This document shows, in pieces, positions 49,923-58,950 of a stretch of 64,000 bases of DNA. The stretch spans positions 45,225-109,224 of the forward strand of contig JAAOED010000009.1 in NCBI GenBank assembly GCA_016466735.1. The letters are read 5' to 3'. A model generated the notes under the pieces. That model was not told where the DNA came from. It saw only the letters and a list, made by a program, of their open reading frames with translations, and searched no databases. Within the stretch, counting starts at the first letter, position 1. Every line of letters begins with the position of its first letter. The DNA is from Weissella confusa (GTDB lineage: Bacteria; Bacillota; Bacilli; Lactobacillales; Lactobacillaceae). The position numbers and the translations under genes are program-made.

Positions 49923-50777
49923 ATGATAACAATTAAGGTACCTGCAACATTAGGCAATTTTGGGCCTGGGGTCGCGTCACTAGGCATGGCGCTAGACCTA
50001 TCATTAACGGTCGAAATCATTGAAGCAAGCAATGTTTGGGTAGTTGAACACAATCTAGGGGATACGATTCCTTATGATGAGACGAATTACATTGTGGCGG
50101 TGGCTAAGAAGTTGTATCCAGACATTACGCCACATGTGTTGCGCGTGACATCGGATATTCCATTGCGCCAAGGCTTGGGATCATCAACAGCGGCGCTTTT
50201 GGCGGCGATTGAATTGGCGAACCAACTCGGTGAACTCGGCCTTGATGACTACACAAAGTTGACGTTGGCCGCTCGTACTGAAGGGCAACCTGCTAATGTC
50301 ACGGCTGCCTTGCTTGGTGGTGTCACAGCCAGCTACTTGAACGACGGTAACGTTTTTGCTAGCGGGGTGGTCGCACCTGAATATCAAGCGGTAATCTATT
50401 TGCCTGATTACCAACGCACGGACAAGACTGACAAGCCAAACAAGATTGCGTTGGCGGACGCAACCGCAACGGCAGCTGCCGGTAATATGCTGTTGGCTGC
50501 CTGGCAGTCACAACAATTGGTGTTGGCGGGTCAATTATTGGAAACGGACAATATCCAACGTGCGGTAATTAATGACGTGCCAGAGTTGGCTTCGATTCGT
50601 CAAGCATCACATGCGCTTGATGTCTATGGATCAGTGGTTGCGGGTGATGGACCAGCGGTGGTGACGTGGGTTGCACCTAACCAAACCCAAGATTTGTTAG
50701 ATGTGCTGGCTTATTTGGATTTGCCAGGTGAATTTAAAGTGGTTGATATTGCAGGAACTGGGTTAACAGTGTTTTAA
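49923..50777 (+). CDS. thrB: homoserine kinase
   Basis: A 284-residue GHMP kinase that phosphorylates homoserine for threonine synthesis. The start (IKVPATLGNFGPGVASLGMAL) and the ATP-binding motif PLRQGLGSSTAALLAAIELA (about residues 80-99) are diagnostic; ANVTAALLGGV (about 121-131) is the second conserved loop. It lacks thrC and hom neighbours here. A LacI-type regulator gene follows after 15 bases and may be co-transcribed. Confidence 0.92.
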   Translation: MITIKVPATLGNFGPGVASLGMALDLSLTVEIIEASNVWVVEHNLGDTIPYDETNYIVAVAKKLYPDITPHVLRVTSDIPLRQGLGSSTAALLAAIELANQLGELGLDDYTKLTLAARTEGQPANVTAALLGGVTASYLNDGNVFASGVVAPEYQAVIYLPDYQRTDKTDKPNKIALADATATAAAGNMLLAAWQSQQLVLAGQLLETDNIQRAVINDVPELASIRQASHALDVYGSVVAGDGPAVVTWVAPNQTQDLLDVLAYLDLPGEFKVVDIAGTGLTVF

Positions 50778-50792
50778 GAAGGAGAAGGAATA

Positions 50793-51785
50793 ATGGGGAA
50801 GGCTTCAATCCGTGACGTTGCTAATTTGGCGGGGGTTTCAATTGCAACAGTGTCACAAGTACTGAACGGTAAGGGCGAGCGATTTTCAGACGCCACGAAA
50901 CAAAAGGTGTTGGCTGCACGTGACGAGGTTGGTTATGTGCCAAATGCCAGTGCCCGTAGCTTGAAGCGTGGCACGACAACCATGATTGGGGTGATTGTGC
51001 CAAGTTTGCGCAATCCATATTTTGGTGACATTGTGCAACGTATGCAAGAAGTGTTGCCAGAAAATGTGTCATTGCAAATCATGACGGCGGAAACCAGCAC
51101 GGCTGATCAAACGGTTGAAACGTTGGTGGCTGCGGGTGCACAAGGGTTGGTTGTGGCGAGTCAATTGTCTAATCCACCCGCTGTTGCGCGTAGTTTGCGT
51201 CGCCGTGGCATTGCCATGGTCGTCCTTGAAAACCACGATGAATTGGAAGATGCCGATGCAGTTTATGCATCAGATACGCAAGGTGGTCGCAAGGCGGCGG
51301 AACACCTGATTGCATTGGGGCACAAGCACGTGGTTTTGTTGGGTAATCAAGTTTATACGGATAACTTGCAATACCGTACGGCTAGTTTCAAGGAAACGAT
51401 GGCTGAAGCTGGCGTGAAGGTCAGTGAAGTTGCCACGCGTAATTTGACCAAGCACGCCGGTCGTGCAGCTGCAATGGCCGTGTCAGTCACACACGCTACG
51501 GCTGCCTTTGCCTTGAATGATGAGTTGGCAATTGGTGTGATTTCAGGCTTGAATGCTATCGGAATTAAGGTGCCAGAGCAAATGTCTGTCATTGGGTATG
51601 ACGACACAGATTATGCCGAGTTCTTCCGCCCAGCGTTGACGACGATTGAGCAGCCGGTTTGGGATATTGCCAATGCGGCGCTGGATTCAGTGCTTAAGCG
51701 CATTGCGGAACCAGACGCGCCACGCCAAGTTTCTGCCTTTGATGCGAATTTAATTGTGCGCGAGTCGACTGCACCATTAGCTTAA
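50793..51785 (+). CDS. LacI-family transcriptional regulator
   Basis: A 330-residue repressor. The helix-turn-helix and hinge (SIRDVANLAGVSIATVSQVL, about 4-23, then ARSLKRGTT) are followed by a periplasmic-binding-protein-like sensor domain (IGVIVPSLRNPYFGDIVQRM, about 61-80). The ligand, likely a sugar or nucleoside, is unknown. It is not CcpA by its hinge and context as far as I can judge. No sugar operon adjoins it; thrB lies directly upstream. Confidence 0.88.
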   Translation: MGKASIRDVANLAGVSIATVSQVLNGKGERFSDATKQKVLAARDEVGYVPNASARSLKRGTTTMIGVIVPSLRNPYFGDIVQRMQEVLPENVSLQIMTAETSTADQTVETLVAAGAQGLVVASQLSNPPAVARSLRRRGIAMVVLENHDELEDADAVYASDTQGGRKAAEHLIALGHKHVVLLGNQVYTDNLQYRTASFKETMAEAGVKVSEVATRNLTKHAGRAAAMAVSVTHATAAFALNDELAIGVISGLNAIGIKVPEQMSVIGYDDTDYAEFFRPALTTIEQPVWDIANAALDSVLKRIAEPDAPRQVSAFDANLIVRESTAPLA

Positions 51786-51818
51786 TTATGGTAAGCTAGT
51801 AGTCTGAGGAGGTGCGCC

Positions 51819-52835
51819 ATGACAATTTTGTTTAAGCGAACACGCGATTTAATAGCGAATCCGACCGGAGTAACCGAACATAAGGCAGCAATGTCAGCAG
51901 CTTTGATAGGGCAAGTTGAGACGTTGATGGCTGATGGCTGGTTACCTAAGTCTTTGGCAACATATGTTGAGGCCGTTGCGCAGGCACCAGAGCTAAACGA
52001 TGCGACGATGATGGATGTATTGGAAGCCAAGTGGTTTGAAGCACACAGAGTGGGATCGGCGCTATTTACAGATATGTTAGTAGCCGGTTTCCACCGTGGT
52101 AGCGCGCCAGCAACCGACCGTTTGGGGATGTTGTACAATGTTTTGGGGTTATATCTAGATGAAACCAACTTTGTGCAAATGACACACTTGGGTCTTTGGG
52201 ACGATCGTGAAGCGACGCCTAATTTATACTACCTACAAATCAATGATGAAGATGAACTACAAGCCTATTGGCAGTTTGTTAACCGTGTTGCCTACTTGAT
52301 GCGATTGAAGTACCGTGCTTGGAACGGTATTCGCTCACGTTATGCAACTAGTCGATTGTTGACGGCGACGTTTGACAACCAACTGCGCTACTATCTTGGT
52401 AAGCCAGTGTCTGATTTTGTGCGTGCCCAAGGCTGGACGCGTGCGATGTATGAGGCAAAGGTCCTTGAAGAAATGGGGCACGAGGTGCTACACCCAGGGG
52501 TTAGCCTACACAATCGTGGGGTAGCGGATCAATCAAACGTTAAGGTGGTCACACCTGATTATCACGTTGAATTGATTTTCGATTCAGCCGATCAGATTGT
52601 GTCATTGTGGCAACCACTTGAAGCGCATCAAGTGATTGTTGCAGATGGGTCAGTACGTTTTGTACAAGATCATAATGCTTACTCACTTGATGAGTTGCAA
52701 ATGATTGCCAACACTGAGTCAGCTAACTACGCTGGCCAAGGTGGTGAAATCCACCAAGCGTTGGATGTTCGCCCAGCTGCCCGTAACGCTGGCCTTGAGT
52801 CAACGTTGCGTAATTACGCGAAGAATCAATTTTAA
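51819..52835 (+). CDS. hypothetical protein, 338 residues
   Basis: A soluble protein of unknown family with no membrane helix or signal. The N-terminal 130 residues are helical (ALIGQVETLMADGW, AEAVAQAPEL-like segments); the centre has RLKYRAWNGIRSRYATSRLL and YYLGKPVSDFVRAQGWTR, and a conserved-looking GHEVLHPGVSLHNRG (about 225-239). Its ribosome binding site (GAGGAGG) is strong, and a terminator follows, so the gene is real. It sits just after the LacI-type gene and may be controlled with it. I recognise no enzyme motif. Confidence 0.7.
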   Translation: MTILFKRTRDLIANPTGVTEHKAAMSAALIGQVETLMADGWLPKSLATYVEAVAQAPELNDATMMDVLEAKWFEAHRVGSALFTDMLVAGFHRGSAPATDRLGMLYNVLGLYLDETNFVQMTHLGLWDDREATPNLYYLQINDEDELQAYWQFVNRVAYLMRLKYRAWNGIRSRYATSRLLTATFDNQLRYYLGKPVSDFVRAQGWTRAMYEAKVLEEMGHEVLHPGVSLHNRGVADQSNVKVVTPDYHVELIFDSADQIVSLWQPLEAHQVIVADGSVRFVQDHNAYSLDELQMIANTESANYAGQGGEIHQALDVRPAARNAGLESTLRNYAKNQF

Positions 52836-52843
52836 TCACAATT

Positions 52844-52884
52844 AAAAACCGAGAATCTGTGTTAAACAGGTTCTCGGTTTTTTG
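52844..52884. terminator. bidirectional terminator between the 338-residue gene and aspartate kinase
   Basis: AAAACCGAGAATCTGT pairs with ACAGGTTCTCGGTTTT (one mismatch) with A and T runs at both ends, between convergent genes. Confidence 0.9.
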
Positions 52885-52891
52885 TCGTTAT

Positions 52892-54247
52892 TTAGAAGAC
52901 GGCGTCGTAAATCACACGAACGGCGTCATTGACTTGGCTGGCTTTTACACCGAGCATCAATGAAATTTGTGAGGCGCCTTGGTTGATCATAGGCAACGTA
53001 ATGCCGGCTTCAGAAAGGGGCGTTGCGATTTCCGAGAACGCGCCAACACGATTTTGCATACCTTCGCCAACCACCATGATAATCGCGAAATCATCAATCC
53101 ATTCGAGATGGTCCGGCGCGATTTCAGCTTGAATTTCAGCGCAGATGGCCTCCTGAATTGGTTGGGTGAGTTGCGTCTTATCAAAGATAATCGTCATGTC
53201 ATCGATACCTGATGGCATGTGCTCATAACTCACACCGTGACGGGCCAAGATTTGTAGGATACGAAGCGTGAAACCAACTTCCTTGTTAAGCAAGTAGCGG
53301 TGTAGGTACAACGCAGCGAAACGGTCGTCACTAGCAATACCAGTGACCTTCGCTGGATTAGAAACTTGATCCACCGGCACAATCATCGTACCAGGCGCAT
53401 CTGGCTCGTTTGTGTTCTTCACGTTAATTGGTATATCCGCTTCGATAACCGGAATTATCGCTTCATCGTGGAAAACAGCGAAACCAGCGTAGGCGAGTTC
53501 TCGCATCTCACGGTAGGTCATAGTTTCAATCGCAGCGGGTGCTTTGATGATGTGAGGATCAACGGCATAGATAGCTGAAACATCAGTGAAGTTTTCGTAC
53601 ATGTCCGCGTGGAATCCACGGGCCAAAATGGCACCGGTGATATCAGAACCACCGCGACTGAATGTGGCCATTAACCCATCAGTGGTATAGGCAAGGAAAC
53701 CAGGGACAACAATCAGACCTTCACTAGGTAGATTAAACGCAGCGATGCGGTCATAGCTATCTTCATTCACACGGGCCGCCATCGGTGAGCCTGAGACGGT
53801 TAAGCCAAGGTCATGTGGTGACACAAATTGCGCCGGATGACCGAGTTCACGCAGAACATACGCGACCAATTGTGCATTCAAATATTCACCATGCCCCATG
53901 AAAGCTGCATATAAGTAATCAAATGACGGGTAGTGAATGCGACTCAATTGCGCAAGTTGATCAGATAAGGATGATAGAATCTCATTTTCTTCTAATTTGA
54001 AATAAGTAACGATGTCCCGGTAACGTTGTAAAATCTGCGTTTGAATATCGGTCGTGTCTTCACCAACGATTGTCAGTTGCGCGTATGTCTTTAATAAATC
54101 AGTGACTTTAATATCTTCTTTGAAACGCTTACCTGGCGCTGATACAACAAGGATTTTACGATCTGTATCGGCCAACATAATATTCAAAACTTTCTCTAAT
54201 TGCGGTCCGTTCGCAAGGGAGGACCCGCCAAATTTTACAACTTTCAT
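52892..54247 (-). CDS. aspartate kinase
   Basis: A 451-residue enzyme for the first step of the aspartate family (lysine, threonine, methionine). The kinase domain opens with VVKFGGSSLA and carries TFSRGGSDITGAILAR (about 206-221); two ACT domains follow (from about 310) and end with GASQISLMLGVKASQVNDAV. Feedback binding of lysine or threonine at the ACT domains is known of the family; which ligand applies here is open. The start at 54247 follows GAAGGAG. The gene is divergent from the lysine operon, with a minus-strand promoter TTGACT (antisense of 54306-54311), separate from the riboswitch. Confidence 0.93.
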   Translation of the reverse strand: MKVVKFGGSSLANGPQLEKVLNIMLADTDRKILVVSAPGKRFKEDIKVTDLLKTYAQLTIVGEDTTDIQTQILQRYRDIVTYFKLEENEILSSLSDQLAQLSRIHYPSFDYLYAAFMGHGEYLNAQLVAYVLRELGHPAQFVSPHDLGLTVSGSPMAARVNEDSYDRIAAFNLPSEGLIVVPGFLAYTTDGLMATFSRGGSDITGAILARGFHADMYENFTDVSAIYAVDPHIIKAPAAIETMTYREMRELAYAGFAVFHDEAIIPVIEADIPINVKNTNEPDAPGTMIVPVDQVSNPAKVTGIASDDRFAALYLHRYLLNKEVGFTLRILQILARHGVSYEHMPSGIDDMTIIFDKTQLTQPIQEAICAEIQAEIAPDHLEWIDDFAIIMVVGEGMQNRVGAFSEIATPLSEAGITLPMINQGASQISLMLGVKASQVNDAVRVIYDAVF

Positions 54248-54314
54248 GATGAACTCCTTCAAATAATGGCTAATTGACGATAATTTAAAAAGAAAAGTTC
54301 TCAAAAGTCAACCC

Positions 54315-54343
54315 TTGACACTCATAATTCTAAGGAGTATTCT
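54315..54343 (+). promoter_or_regulatory. lysine operon promoter
   Basis: TTGACA (54315-54320), a 17-bp spacer and TATTCT (54338-54343) precede the riboswitch by about 20 bases. The -35 lies back to back with the -35 of the divergent aspartate kinase promoter, only three bases apart. Confidence 0.7.
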
Positions 54344-54364
54344 AATCGTATCTTAATTATTGAT

Positions 54365-54597
54365 AGAGGTTGCGACCAACAAGAGTAGCTTAACCGAGCC
54401 GGCACCGGCAAGGACGTTAAGTGAAAGGGGCGGTCGCCGAAATGAATTAGCGCAACTAATTTGTTGGGACAACAGTTAAGAGCTGTTGGACTGTCGCTGG
54501 AAATCAGCGGAGAGCTATCGTAACAGTCTATTTGAATGCTTTTTCGAGCGATCAACTGACAGTGCGATAGTGCCGTCGGTTGATCGTTTTTATTTGC
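54365..54597 (+). promoter_or_regulatory. L-box (lysine riboswitch) with terminator
   Basis: The aptamer core is clear: AGAGGTTGCGACC, AAGAGTAG, AAGGACG, GTGAAAGGGGCGGTCGCCGAA, then GTTGGACTGTCGCTGG and a closing segment near 54520. These match the conserved core of the lysine riboswitch. An intrinsic terminator follows, GATCAACTGAC (54550-54560) with GTCGGTTGATC (54575-54585) and five Ts. Lysine should cause termination ahead of the alr-lysA-dap genes. Confidence 0.92.
54550..54593 (+). terminator. lysine riboswitch terminator
   Basis: GATCAACTGAC and GTCGGTTGATC pair with one G-U, followed by GTTTTTA. Confidence 0.88.
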
Positions 54598-54630
54598 CCG
54601 ACGGACACTAAAGAAAAAGAGGAAAGCATC

Positions 54631-55746
54631 ATGGTAGTAGCAGTCACACGTCCGACACGTCTTAATATTTCGCAAGCTGCGGTCACACATAATGTCCAAC
54701 AAGTTCGTGAAAGTGCGCAAGCAAGTTTCGTCTTTTTGGCAGTGAAGGCCAATGCCTATGGTTTTGGGTTGGTACCTATGAGCCAAGCCGCCTTAGCGGG
54801 TGGCGTTGATGGATTGGCTGTCGCAGTTTTGGATGAAGGGTTGGCATTACGCCAAGCAGGTATCACCGCGCCAATTTTGGTGTTGGGGATTACGTTGCCA
54901 CAATACGCGAAGTTGTTAGCCGATAACCAAGTGATGGCAACGGTCGGTTCGCTTGCTTGGTTGGAAACGGCCGCCGAATACTTGAGTCCCGATGGTCCGC
55001 GTTTGCAAGTGAACTTGGCGGTAGATACCGGTATGGGGCGCATCGGCTTCCGTGAACGGGCGACGTTGGAAACGGCAATTACCTATTTGAAGGCCCATGA
55101 TGACATTTTTGATTATCAAAGCATTATGACGCATTTTTCTGAAGCGGATTCAACAGAGGAAGATTACTTCCATCAACAATTGCACCGCTGGCATGAGTTG
55201 ACGGATGGTCTACCAATGCCGCCGTTGGTTCATCTTGCTAACTCAGGAGCCGCCATGTATCACGCTGACGAAATGCCAACGGATGTCATTCGGGCTGGTA
55301 CGGTGGTGTACGGCGTTGAGCCATCGCTTGGTGAACTTCGTGATGATGATTACTTGGAGCCAGTGATGACGCTTGAAACAGAGTTAGTCTTCGTCAAGCG
55401 TTGCCACAAGGGCGAAGGTGTGAGCTACGGTCATACGTACTACACCGAAGAAGGCGAGTGGATTGGCACGGTGCCGGTTGGTTACGGTGACGGTCTACCA
55501 CGTAAGATGCAAGGATTTGAAGTGATTGTGAATGGCGAGCATCGTCCAATTGTTGGGAAGCTAGCCATGGATCAGATGATGATTTCATTGCCTGGTGAAT
55601 TACCAATTGGGACGACCGTTACGATTATCGGTCGCCAAGGTGATGTTGAAAACCGCCTTGAAGATGTCGCTGATTATGTAGGATTGGCACCTTGGGAAAT
55701 TTCAACTGGCTTACAAGAACGCATTTATCGTCAAATTACAGATTAG
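54631..55746 (+). CDS. alr: alanine racemase family protein, first gene of the lysine operon
   Basis: A 371-residue fold-type III PLP enzyme. The PLP Lys is in VKANAYGFG (about residue 39; the family usually has YGHG), the catalytic Tyr in GVSYGHTYY (about 268), and a normal KLAMDQMM segment is near 313. It should make D-alanine for peptidoglycan. Its place as the first gene behind a lysine riboswitch, in an operon that lacks dapF, raises the question whether it also or instead epimerises LL-DAP. Nothing in the motifs proves that. I start at 54631, seven bases after GAGGAA. Confidence 0.88.
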   Translation: MVVAVTRPTRLNISQAAVTHNVQQVRESAQASFVFLAVKANAYGFGLVPMSQAALAGGVDGLAVAVLDEGLALRQAGITAPILVLGITLPQYAKLLADNQVMATVGSLAWLETAAEYLSPDGPRLQVNLAVDTGMGRIGFRERATLETAITYLKAHDDIFDYQSIMTHFSEADSTEEDYFHQQLHRWHELTDGLPMPPLVHLANSGAAMYHADEMPTDVIRAGTVVYGVEPSLGELRDDDYLEPVMTLETELVFVKRCHKGEGVSYGHTYYTEEGEWIGTVPVGYGDGLPRKMQGFEVIVNGEHRPIVGKLAMDQMMISLPGELPIGTTVTIIGRQGDVENRLEDVADYVGLAPWEISTGLQERIYRQITD

Positions 55747-55758
55747 TAGGGGAAAAAG

Positions 55759-57045
55759 ATGACAACACCATATGAAACGAACGCTGCCGGCCATTTGACG
55801 GTTGGCGGTGTAGAAGCAAATGAATTAGCAGAACGATTTGGCACACCTTTGTATGCCTACGATGTGTCAGCAATGCGCCAACAGATGCGTGACTTCAAGC
55901 GCGTCTTTACAGAGCGCCAGGTCGATTACGCCGTCTCATACGCTTCAAAGGCTTTCGCAACAGTTGCAATGTATGAGGTGGCTGCCCAAGAAGGGATGCA
56001 CATTGATGTTGTGTCGGGTGGTGAGATTTACACGGCTCTCGAAGCGAACTTCCCAATGAGCGATGTCTCTTTTAATGGTAATAACAAGTCTGAAGAAGAA
56101 CTTGTGATGGCGATTGAGAACAACCTGGGCACGATTATTGTTGATAACTTCTTTGAACTGCATTTGCTTCATGATTTGTTGGCTGAACGTGACCGTGTGC
56201 AAAACATCCTATTGCGTATTACGCCAGGTGTTGAGGCGCACACGCACGATTACATTTCAACGGGTCAAACGGATAGTAAGTTTGGCTTTGATGTGAATAG
56301 TGGCCAAGCGCAAGCAGCATTGCAAGAAGCATTAGCTGATCCGCACTTCAATGTGTTGGGTGTTCACGCACACATCGGGTCACAAATCTTCGATGTGACT
56401 GGTTTCCAAATGGCAGCCACAAAGCTGGTTGATTTGGTTCATGAATGGGGCTTCAATCCTAAGGTGATTAACACCGGTGGTGGTTTCGGCATTCGCTATA
56501 CCGAAGATGACGAACCGATTCCAGCATCTGATTTCGTAGCAGCAATTATCGATACGATTGCTGAAAAGACGACTGAATATGGGATGCTAATGCCAGCCGT
56601 TTGGATTGAACCAGGTCGTTCAATTGTTGGTCCAGCAGGTGTGAGTTTGTACACGATTGGCTCACGTAAAGATGTGCCAGGCATTCGTTCATACCTGGCT
56701 GTTGATGGTGGAATGGGTGATAATATTCGTCCTGCTTTGTACCAAGCCAAGTACGAAGCGGTGTTGGTTAACCAACCAGATGCACCAACTGAAGAAGTCG
56801 TTCGTGTTGCTGGTAAGTACTGTGAATCAGGGGATGTGCTGGTTTGGGAGCAGGCGTTGCCAAAGACGAAGGCTGGGGATGTCCTCGCCGTTCTGGCAAC
56901 CGGGGCATATGGTTACTCGATGGCATCCAACTATAACCGCAACCCACGTCCCGCTGTTGTCTTTGTTGAAAACGGTGAAGCAAAGCTGGTTGTTGAACGT
57001 GAAAGCTACCAAGATATCGTGCGACTAGATCGCCACTACTTATAG
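55759..57045 (+). CDS. lysA: diaminopimelate decarboxylase
   Basis: A 428-residue PLP enzyme that makes L-lysine from meso-DAP. The PLP Lys is in VSYASKAFATV (about residue 61), the phosphate-binding loop is GGGFGIRY (about 239), EPGRSIVGPAG (about 290) and the Cys-Glu-Ser of KYCESGDVL (about 353) complete the site. It follows the alr gene after 12 bases. As the enzyme prefers meso-DAP, an epimerase is needed that this operon does not clearly encode. Confidence 0.95.
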   Translation: MTTPYETNAAGHLTVGGVEANELAERFGTPLYAYDVSAMRQQMRDFKRVFTERQVDYAVSYASKAFATVAMYEVAAQEGMHIDVVSGGEIYTALEANFPMSDVSFNGNNKSEEELVMAIENNLGTIIVDNFFELHLLHDLLAERDRVQNILLRITPGVEAHTHDYISTGQTDSKFGFDVNSGQAQAALQEALADPHFNVLGVHAHIGSQIFDVTGFQMAATKLVDLVHEWGFNPKVINTGGGFGIRYTEDDEPIPASDFVAAIIDTIAEKTTEYGMLMPAVWIEPGRSIVGPAGVSLYTIGSRKDVPGIRSYLAVDGGMGDNIRPALYQAKYEAVLVNQPDAPTEEVVRVAGKYCESGDVLVWEQALPKTKAGDVLAVLATGAYGYSMASNYNRNPRPAVVFVENGEAKLVVERESYQDIVRLDRHYL

Positions 57046-57063
57046 GAAGAAAGAGGTCATAGC

Positions 57064-57777
57064 ATGGCAGAATTAGACGCACAATCAATCATTAATTTCA
57101 TTGCAACGGCACCCAAGCAAACGCCAGCGCGCGTGACATTAGCGGGCGACTTGGCCGATATCGTTTGGCCAGAAACGGTCCAAGCATTTATTGAAACGCG
57201 CACGGGGAACGTTATTGGTGACTATAACGAAATTGCGCCGGTATTGGCGGCGCATGCCGACCAAATCACGAATCAACACGTGGAATTGTTGGCCCGCAAC
57301 TCTGGTGTGCCGTTGCTTAATTACGATGGTGTGCCAGCCCGTATTGAACCGGGTGCCGTTATTCGTGATCAAGTCGAAATTGGCGCAAACGCCGTCATTA
57401 TGATGGGAGCCATTATTAACATCGGCGCTGAAATTGGACCTGGTACGATGATTGATATGGGTGCTGTACTTGGCGGCCGTGCCATTGTTGGGGCGCACAG
57501 TCACGTTGGTGCAGGTGCCGTACTGGCTGGGGTGGTTGAACCAGCTTCAGCACAACCGGTGCGCATTGGCGACAACGTGTTGATTGGTGCGAATGCGGTT
57601 GTGATTGAAGGGGTTCAAGTAGGTGACAACGCGGTGGTTGCGGCTGGTGCGATTGTCACGAAGGACGTCCCTGCGAACACAGTGGTAGCTGGGGTGCCAG
57701 CGCGCGTCATCAAGGAAATCGATGCCCAAACGAGTGCGAAGACAGCATTAGTTGATGCATTACGTAATTTGGATTAA
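57064..57777 (+). CDS. dapH: tetrahydrodipicolinate N-acetyltransferase
   Basis: A 237-residue left-handed beta-helix acyltransferase that acetylates tetrahydrodipicolinate in the acetylase branch of the DAP pathway. The hexapeptide repeats run from about 95 to 200 ([26 protein letters not shown]-like turns, [21 protein letters not shown]). Its length is that of the N-acetyltransferase type, not of the longer succinylating DapD. The next gene encodes the matching deacetylase. Confidence 0.93.
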   Translation: MAELDAQSIINFIATAPKQTPARVTLAGDLADIVWPETVQAFIETRTGNVIGDYNEIAPVLAAHADQITNQHVELLARNSGVPLLNYDGVPARIEPGAVIRDQVEIGANAVIMMGAIINIGAEIGPGTMIDMGAVLGGRAIVGAHSHVGAGAVLAGVVEPASAQPVRIGDNVLIGANAVVIEGVQVGDNAVVAAGAIVTKDVPANTVVAGVPARVIKEIDAQTSAKTALVDALRNLD

Positions 57778-57794
57778 TGAAACAGGGGAAGCAT

Positions 57795-58940
57795 ATGACG
57801 ACACTAGATTTAATCAAAATTCGACGTGATTTGCATCAAATCCCCGAACTAGCCTTACACGAAACGCAAACGCATGCGTATTTGAAAAACGTTATCGAAA
57901 CATTCAAAACGGATTTCATGACGATTCGTGAAATACCTGAGGTGCCAACGGCTTTGTTGGTGCGCCTGGCTGGCACAAATCCGACCCGGACCATTGGGTA
58001 TCGCGCGGATATCGACGCCTTGCCAATCACCGAAGCGACCGGATTGCCGTTCGCTTCGACAAATGAAGGTGTGATGCATGCCTGCGGACACGATATGCAT
58101 ATGACGGTCGGGCTTGGTGTGCTGGCGTACTTTGCCACGCATCAACCGAAGGATAATTTAATTTTCTTCTTCCAACCGGCTGAAGAGTCAGATTATGGTG
58201 GACGACGTGTGTATGAAGCAGGGGCCTTTACGGGAGACTGGCGCCCTGATGAATTCTACGGCTTACATGATCATCCTGGCTTACCAGCTGGTCAAATTGC
58301 GAGTCACATGGGCACGCTGTTTGCCGGGACAACGGAAATTCACGTCACGTTTACTGGTCGTGGTGGGCACGCCGCATTTCCACATCAAGCGACCGACGCA
58401 ATTGTGGCAGGGGCAACGTTTGTATCGGCGATTCAGACAATTGTGTCACGTAATGTTGATCCAGTTCGCGGTGGCGTCGTGACGCTAGGAACGTTCCATG
58501 CCGGGACGATTGGTAACGTGATTGCTGAAACGGCGCACTTGGATGGCACAATTAGGGCTTTCCGCCAAACAGACATTGAAATGATGCAACAACGCGTGCG
58601 CGACATCGTTGCCGGCATCGAAACGACATATGGTGTGATCGCGGATTTATCCTTAATCCAAGGTGGCTATCTACCGGTTGAAAATGATCCGACCACAACA
58701 CAATTATTCATTGATTATATGACCAACGCACCTGACGTTGATTACACGGACATTGCCCCAGCTATGACCGGGGAAGATTTTGGTTATTTGTTACACCAAA
58801 TTCCAGGGACGATGTTCTGGCTTGGTGTCGATGATGCATCGCATAGTTTACATGAAGCGGGGTTATCACCAAATGAAGCGGCAATTCAGCCGGGCGTGGA
58901 TGCAATAACGGGTTACTTAACATGGCGCATGGCGCAATAG
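57795..58940 (+). CDS. dapL: N-acetyldiaminopimelate deacetylase
   Basis: A 381-residue M20-family amidohydrolase that removes the acetyl group from N-acetyl-LL-DAP. Metal ligands appear in MHACGHDMHM (about 91-100), PAEESDYGGRR (about 128) and YGLHDHPGLPAG (about 156), and GRGGHAAFPH (about 188) is the dimer-interface His loop. I use ATG 57795, after AGGGGAAG; an earlier ATG at 57777 overlaps the previous stop and is possible. The symbol follows common practice in lactobacilli. Confidence 0.9.
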   Translation: MTTLDLIKIRRDLHQIPELALHETQTHAYLKNVIETFKTDFMTIREIPEVPTALLVRLAGTNPTRTIGYRADIDALPITEATGLPFASTNEGVMHACGHDMHMTVGLGVLAYFATHQPKDNLIFFFQPAEESDYGGRRVYEAGAFTGDWRPDEFYGLHDHPGLPAGQIASHMGTLFAGTTEIHVTFTGRGGHAAFPHQATDAIVAGATFVSAIQTIVSRNVDPVRGGVVTLGTFHAGTIGNVIAETAHLDGTIRAFRQTDIEMMQQRVRDIVAGIETTYGVIADLSLIQGGYLPVENDPTTTQLFIDYMTNAPDVDYTDIAPAMTGEDFGYLLHQIPGTMFWLGVDDASHSLHEAGLSPNEAAIQPGVDAITGYLTWRMAQ

Positions 58941-58950
58941 AGGAAGAGCG

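Noticed and set aside
54322..54786. 154-codon minus-strand ORF
   Set aside because: It runs antisense through the lysine riboswitch and the start of alr; the riboswitch explains this sequence.
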